From NCBI RefSeq assembly GCF_947500255.1, contig NZ_CANMRL010000004.1:62001-126000 (forward strand): a DNA stretch of 64,000 nt. The letters run 5' to 3'. Shown here piece by piece: positions 61,303 to 64,000 of this stretch. The stretch is from an uncultured Psychroserpens sp. Lineage in GTDB: Bacteria; Bacteroidota; Bacteroidia; Flavobacteriales; Flavobacteriaceae. The notes beneath the pieces were generated by a model. The model searched no databases, was not told where the DNA came from, and saw nothing but the letters and a program-made list of their open reading frames with translations. A program made the translations under genes and the position numbers. The first letter of the stretch is position 1. Each line of letters starts with the position of its first letter.

Positions 61303-63741
61303 TTATCGTTTTAAAGTGAAGTGGTTTTTAAACGATCTTCCGTCTTCTAAAGTAGCAGAAAACCAGTAATCACTTGCTGGTAATGGTTTCCCTTTGAATG
61401 TACCATCCCATGCATCTAATGGTGAATTTAATGTGTAGAGCAGCTTTCCGAAACGATCAAAAATAAATACTTTACTGTTAGGTTGAAATTGTTCAGAAAT
61501 ACCCTTAAGTTGCCATGTGTCGTTATAGCCATCGTTGTTTGGTGTGAAAAATTTAGTAAAACCAACGACTGAAACATCTTCGGTAGAAACACCACAATCA
61601 TTTTTCGTATCTCTTACATAAACTGTATAGATTCCTGGGACAATGTTTTCAAATGTGTTTAAAGTTTGATAAGGACCATCAGCACTTGTAATAGAATATT
61701 CATAATCACCTTCTCCTGACACCAAAACTGTAATCGAATTATTTGAAGACACGTCTTCAACTATAACATTGTCTACAGTTGCCACATTTGAAGCTATCAC
61801 ATTGATTATTCTTTCATTTACACAACCGTCTGGTTCGGTAACTAACACTGTATATATCCCAATTTCATTGACTTCAATAGTCATAGTAGTTTCACCAGTA
61901 GACCAATTATAATAATAGTTATTTGGAATACCTTCTATAATACCTCCACTCAATGTTATGGTTTCTGGAAAGTTATTTAAACAATAATAAAACTCTTCAA
62001 ATGTATTAATATTGGGAAGCGGTTTTACTCTCAAAACAACTTCATTAATACTATAACAAGCATCACCACTATTAATTCTTGCATAAATGACCTGTTCATT
62101 TGCAATAGTATTGAAATAAGAATTAGGCAAGCTATTCACTTCTAAAGAAGCATCATCATAAGTAGCATAATAACTAACCGAAGCATTTATAGGCGCTCCA
62201 GATAAGACTTGCACGTCTGCCTCCGATAAATCGAAAAACACAAACCCATCTTCGACTAGATCATCACAAGTTTCGATAAGTGCAGAATTACCATTAGACG
62301 ATAACACAATCTCTAGAGTAATCTCTGCGATGTTAGTACAACCATCCAGTGTATTGGTTACTAGTGCATAGATGACTTGCGGATTAGACATATTCGTATA
62401 GTCGCTACCATTGATTTCATTATTTAGATTGGCATCTTCAAAATAATTTATAGCTCTGTTATCTATTACTCCACCAGTAATCAACTCAAAAGAATTATTA
62501 ATATTAAACGATGTGATACCATCTTGAGTTGCATCATCACACTGTGTAATTGTGATGTTATTTGCCTCTGTTGAATCTGGTACTGTGATTGTAATAGGTG
62601 TTCGTGGCCCTCCAGTACAACCATTAAACAAAGGCAACACCCAATATGTAGTAGTGGTCGTTATAAACTCATTGTAGGTAAACCCGTCATTTAATACTGT
62701 TGTTGAGGACGGTGTTTCATACCATAGAACCGTATCTGTATTAGAATTTACGGTTACACTTGCTTCACCTTCATTACATATAACTATAGCATCATCAAAA
62801 GTCATCTTTGGAGTAATAATTACCGAGCTAGCTGATAAATTCACTTCAGGATCACCAGGCATCCCTCCAAATTCTACAAAAAAGCCTCTTGGATAATAAG
62901 GGTTTCCTGGGCCAGATGGGTCGCCTGCATTGGGTAAATCATTCCATGAGCCAATATTTCCAATACTAGGATCGGTTATATGTGCATAATCTTCATTTCC
63001 GAAGTTATTAGGTTCGCCATCATTCCAAAACGAGTATTCACCATTTACAGGTTCTCCATTTGCAGTACCCATCCAAAACACAGTACCAGCTTCTGGACCT
63101 GTTTCCCAACGCCATGTATTTTCGGCACCTACATCACTTGCTCCAATCCATCCTGTTCCTAGGCTTTGTTCTCCAGCAAATATCGATTCTTCTTCTGATG
63201 TCAAGGTTGCTAAATATCCTTGCAGTCCAAAATACTCTAAATTTTCGGCAGCATTACGAGAGGCAGTCCATGTAATTCCGTCGCTAGACACGTACAAATA
63301 ATAATGTCCAGTTGACGGTAAATAATTAGCGCCTCCTAAGTTTATAGAAAACGATTTGTCTTGCGTAAAATTAGTCTGTGTTGTTTGAAACGTCACATTA
63401 CTTATAGCATCGATAAATTCGGTAAAATTCGCAGGACCTTCTAAAGTGAGTTTCCCTTCTTGAGCAGACCAACTTGAGACAATATTTGGGTAGGTCCCGT
63501 TTAAAACTAAAAGGTCTTGATTTATGGTATAGCCTTCAGAAATTTGAATAAACACATTATCTAACGTATCATCACCAGCATCAGGATCTGTAATACTTAC
63601 ACTTGTAACAATATTCATTGGAGCGCTTCCGCAGAACTCCTGATTTCCTTCAACTGTAATCGCAGGAGGTACATTTTGCGCATGATTATATTTGGAAAAT
63701 CCAAACACAAATGCTAACACAAAAAACACCTTTAATTTCAT
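61303..63741 (-). CDS. T9SS type B surface protein with C-type lectin domain
   Basis: The 812-residue protein has a signal peptide (cleavage near YNHA-Q), an N-terminal beta-rich domain, and a C-type-lectin-like domain (about 145-295; YLATLTSEEESIFAGEQ, GWIGASD, WNDGEPNNFGNEDYAHI with EPN calcium/sugar ligands). Several Ig-like beta-sandwich repeats follow. The last about 85 residues are a type B sorting domain: FFTPNNDGYNDTWQL, VFIFDRFGKLLY, YWFSATLEDGRSFKNHFTLKR. It is exported by the type IX system and likely binds surface glycans. It starts 8 bases after the der stop. Confidence 0.9.
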   Translation of the reverse strand: MKLKVFFVLAFVFGFSKYNHAQNVPPAITVEGNQEFCGSAPMNIVTSVSITDPDAGDDTLDNVFIQISEGYTINQDLLVLNGTYPNIVSSWSAQEGKLTLEGPANFTEFIDAISNVTFQTTQTNFTQDKSFSINLGGANYLPSTGHYYLYVSSDGITWTASRNAAENLEYFGLQGYLATLTSEEESIFAGEQSLGTGWIGASDVGAENTWRWETGPEAGTVFWMGTANGEPVNGEYSFWNDGEPNNFGNEDYAHITDPSIGNIGSWNDLPNAGDPSGPGNPYYPRGFFVEFGGMPGDPEVNLSASSVIITPKMTFDDAIVICNEGEASVTVNSNTDTVLWYETPSSTTVLNDGFTYNEFITTTTTYWVLPLFNGCTGGPRTPITITVPDSTEANNITITQCDDATQDGITSFNINNSFELITGGVIDNRAINYFEDANLNNEINGSDYTNMSNPQVIYALVTNTLDGCTNIAEITLEIVLSSNGNSALIETCDDLVEDGFVFFDLSEADVQVLSGAPINASVSYYATYDDASLEVNSLPNSYFNTIANEQVIYARINSGDACYSINEVVLRVKPLPNINTFEEFYYCLNNFPETITLSGGIIEGIPNNYYYNWSTGETTMTIEVNEIGIYTVLVTEPDGCVNERIINVIASNVATVDNVIVEDVSSNNSITVLVSGEGDYEYSITSADGPYQTLNTFENIVPGIYTVYVRDTKNDCGVSTEDVSVVGFTKFFTPNNDGYNDTWQLKGISEQFQPNSKVFIFDRFGKLLYTLNSPLDAWDGTFKGKPLPASDYWFSATLEDGRSFKNHFTLKR

Positions 63742-63749
63742 TTTTTTAT

Positions 63750-64000
63750 TTATTTTTTCCGCATGTATACACTTATAGGAACACCATTAAAATTGAAATG
63801 TTCACGTAAATTATTCTCTAAAAATCGCTTGTATGGATCGCGCACATATTGAGGCAAGTTACAGAAAAAAGCAAATTGTGGCTGTGGCGTAGGTAATTGC
63901 ATGATATACTTAATCTTAACAAATTTACCTTTATAAGCTGGAGGCGGATAATTTTCTATAATAGGAAGCAACACTTCGTTGAGTTTGCTTGTTTTAATCT
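63750..64000 (-). CDS. der: ribosome biogenesis GTPase Der, C-terminal part
   Basis: The gene runs off the window edge; the visible 83 residues are the KH-like C-terminal domain of Der (EngA): [70 protein letters not shown]. The frame is open to base 64000. The two GTPase domains lie outside. Der assembles the 50S subunit. An ATG/GTG start inside the window is not the true start. Confidence 0.93.
   Translation of the reverse strand, partial: IKTSKLNEVLLPIIENYPPPAYKGKFVKIKYIMQLPTPQPQFAFFCNLPQYVRDPYKRFLENNLREHFNFNGVPISVYMRKK

Overview
The window is AT-rich and comes from a member of the Bacteroidota, almost certainly a Flavobacteriaceae. The evidence is type IX secretion (T9SS) sorting domains of types A and B, a gliding-motility-type C-terminus, a membrane-anchored AraC regulator, SusC-like outer-membrane barrel architecture, weak Shine-Dalgarno use, and several good matches to the phylum promoter TTTG-N17/19-TAnnTTTG. 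No rRNA, tRNA, insertion sequence, prophage or CRISPR array was seen. Most of the window is ordinary chromosomal housekeeping; the left quarter is more accessory.

Layout. 1-10.1 kb: a protein with a HEITH motif cut by the window edge, a GNAT acetyltransferase, an NTF2-like protein, a yeast-FCY1-like cytosine deaminase, an alpha/beta hydrolase with TPRs, two membrane-bound putative regulators, a lectin-fold secreted protein and an M28 peptidase. 10.1-17 kb: a compact surface-protein locus with a small T9SS type A protein, a 1114-residue CSLREA beta-helix protein with dockerin-like calcium loops, and a membrane-bound TPR/HTH regulator. Direct repeats of TTTTGTAACCC lie upstream of both the beta-helix gene and the regulator gene. 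I consider this the most interesting locus. 17-28.2 kb: PBP1A, then a thiol-redox and repair block (msrB-msrA-glutaredoxin, hydrolase, nitroreductase, DsbD, two rhodaneses, two thioredoxin-fold proteins, MarR-YceI). 28.2-37.3 kb: the complete trpEGDCFBA operon, preceded by a canonical promoter, a Trp-Trp-Trp leader peptide and an attenuator hairpin, and followed without a visible break by a lipoprotein, a membrane protein, trmL and a YitT protein.

37.4-47.8 kb: small secreted or membrane proteins, an RhlE-type helicase operon, a methyltransferase, a uracil-DNA-glycosylase-like protein, ribosomal protein bTHX, yaaA, two glycosyltransferases, a Tat-type lipoprotein made of YYDDG repeats, and an rluD/PASTA pair. 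47.9-57.6 kb: ddl, a zinc-ribbon membrane protein, coaD, a GSCFA protein, alaS, then an M23 peptidase-MerR-LemA-TPM-TPM-TPM run. 57.6-64 kb: an outer-membrane beta-barrel protein, an XRE/membrane-protein pair with an inverted-repeat operator candidate, a large T9SS type B C-type-lectin protein, and the C-terminal end of der.

All functional calls come from reading motifs by eye; no database search was possible.
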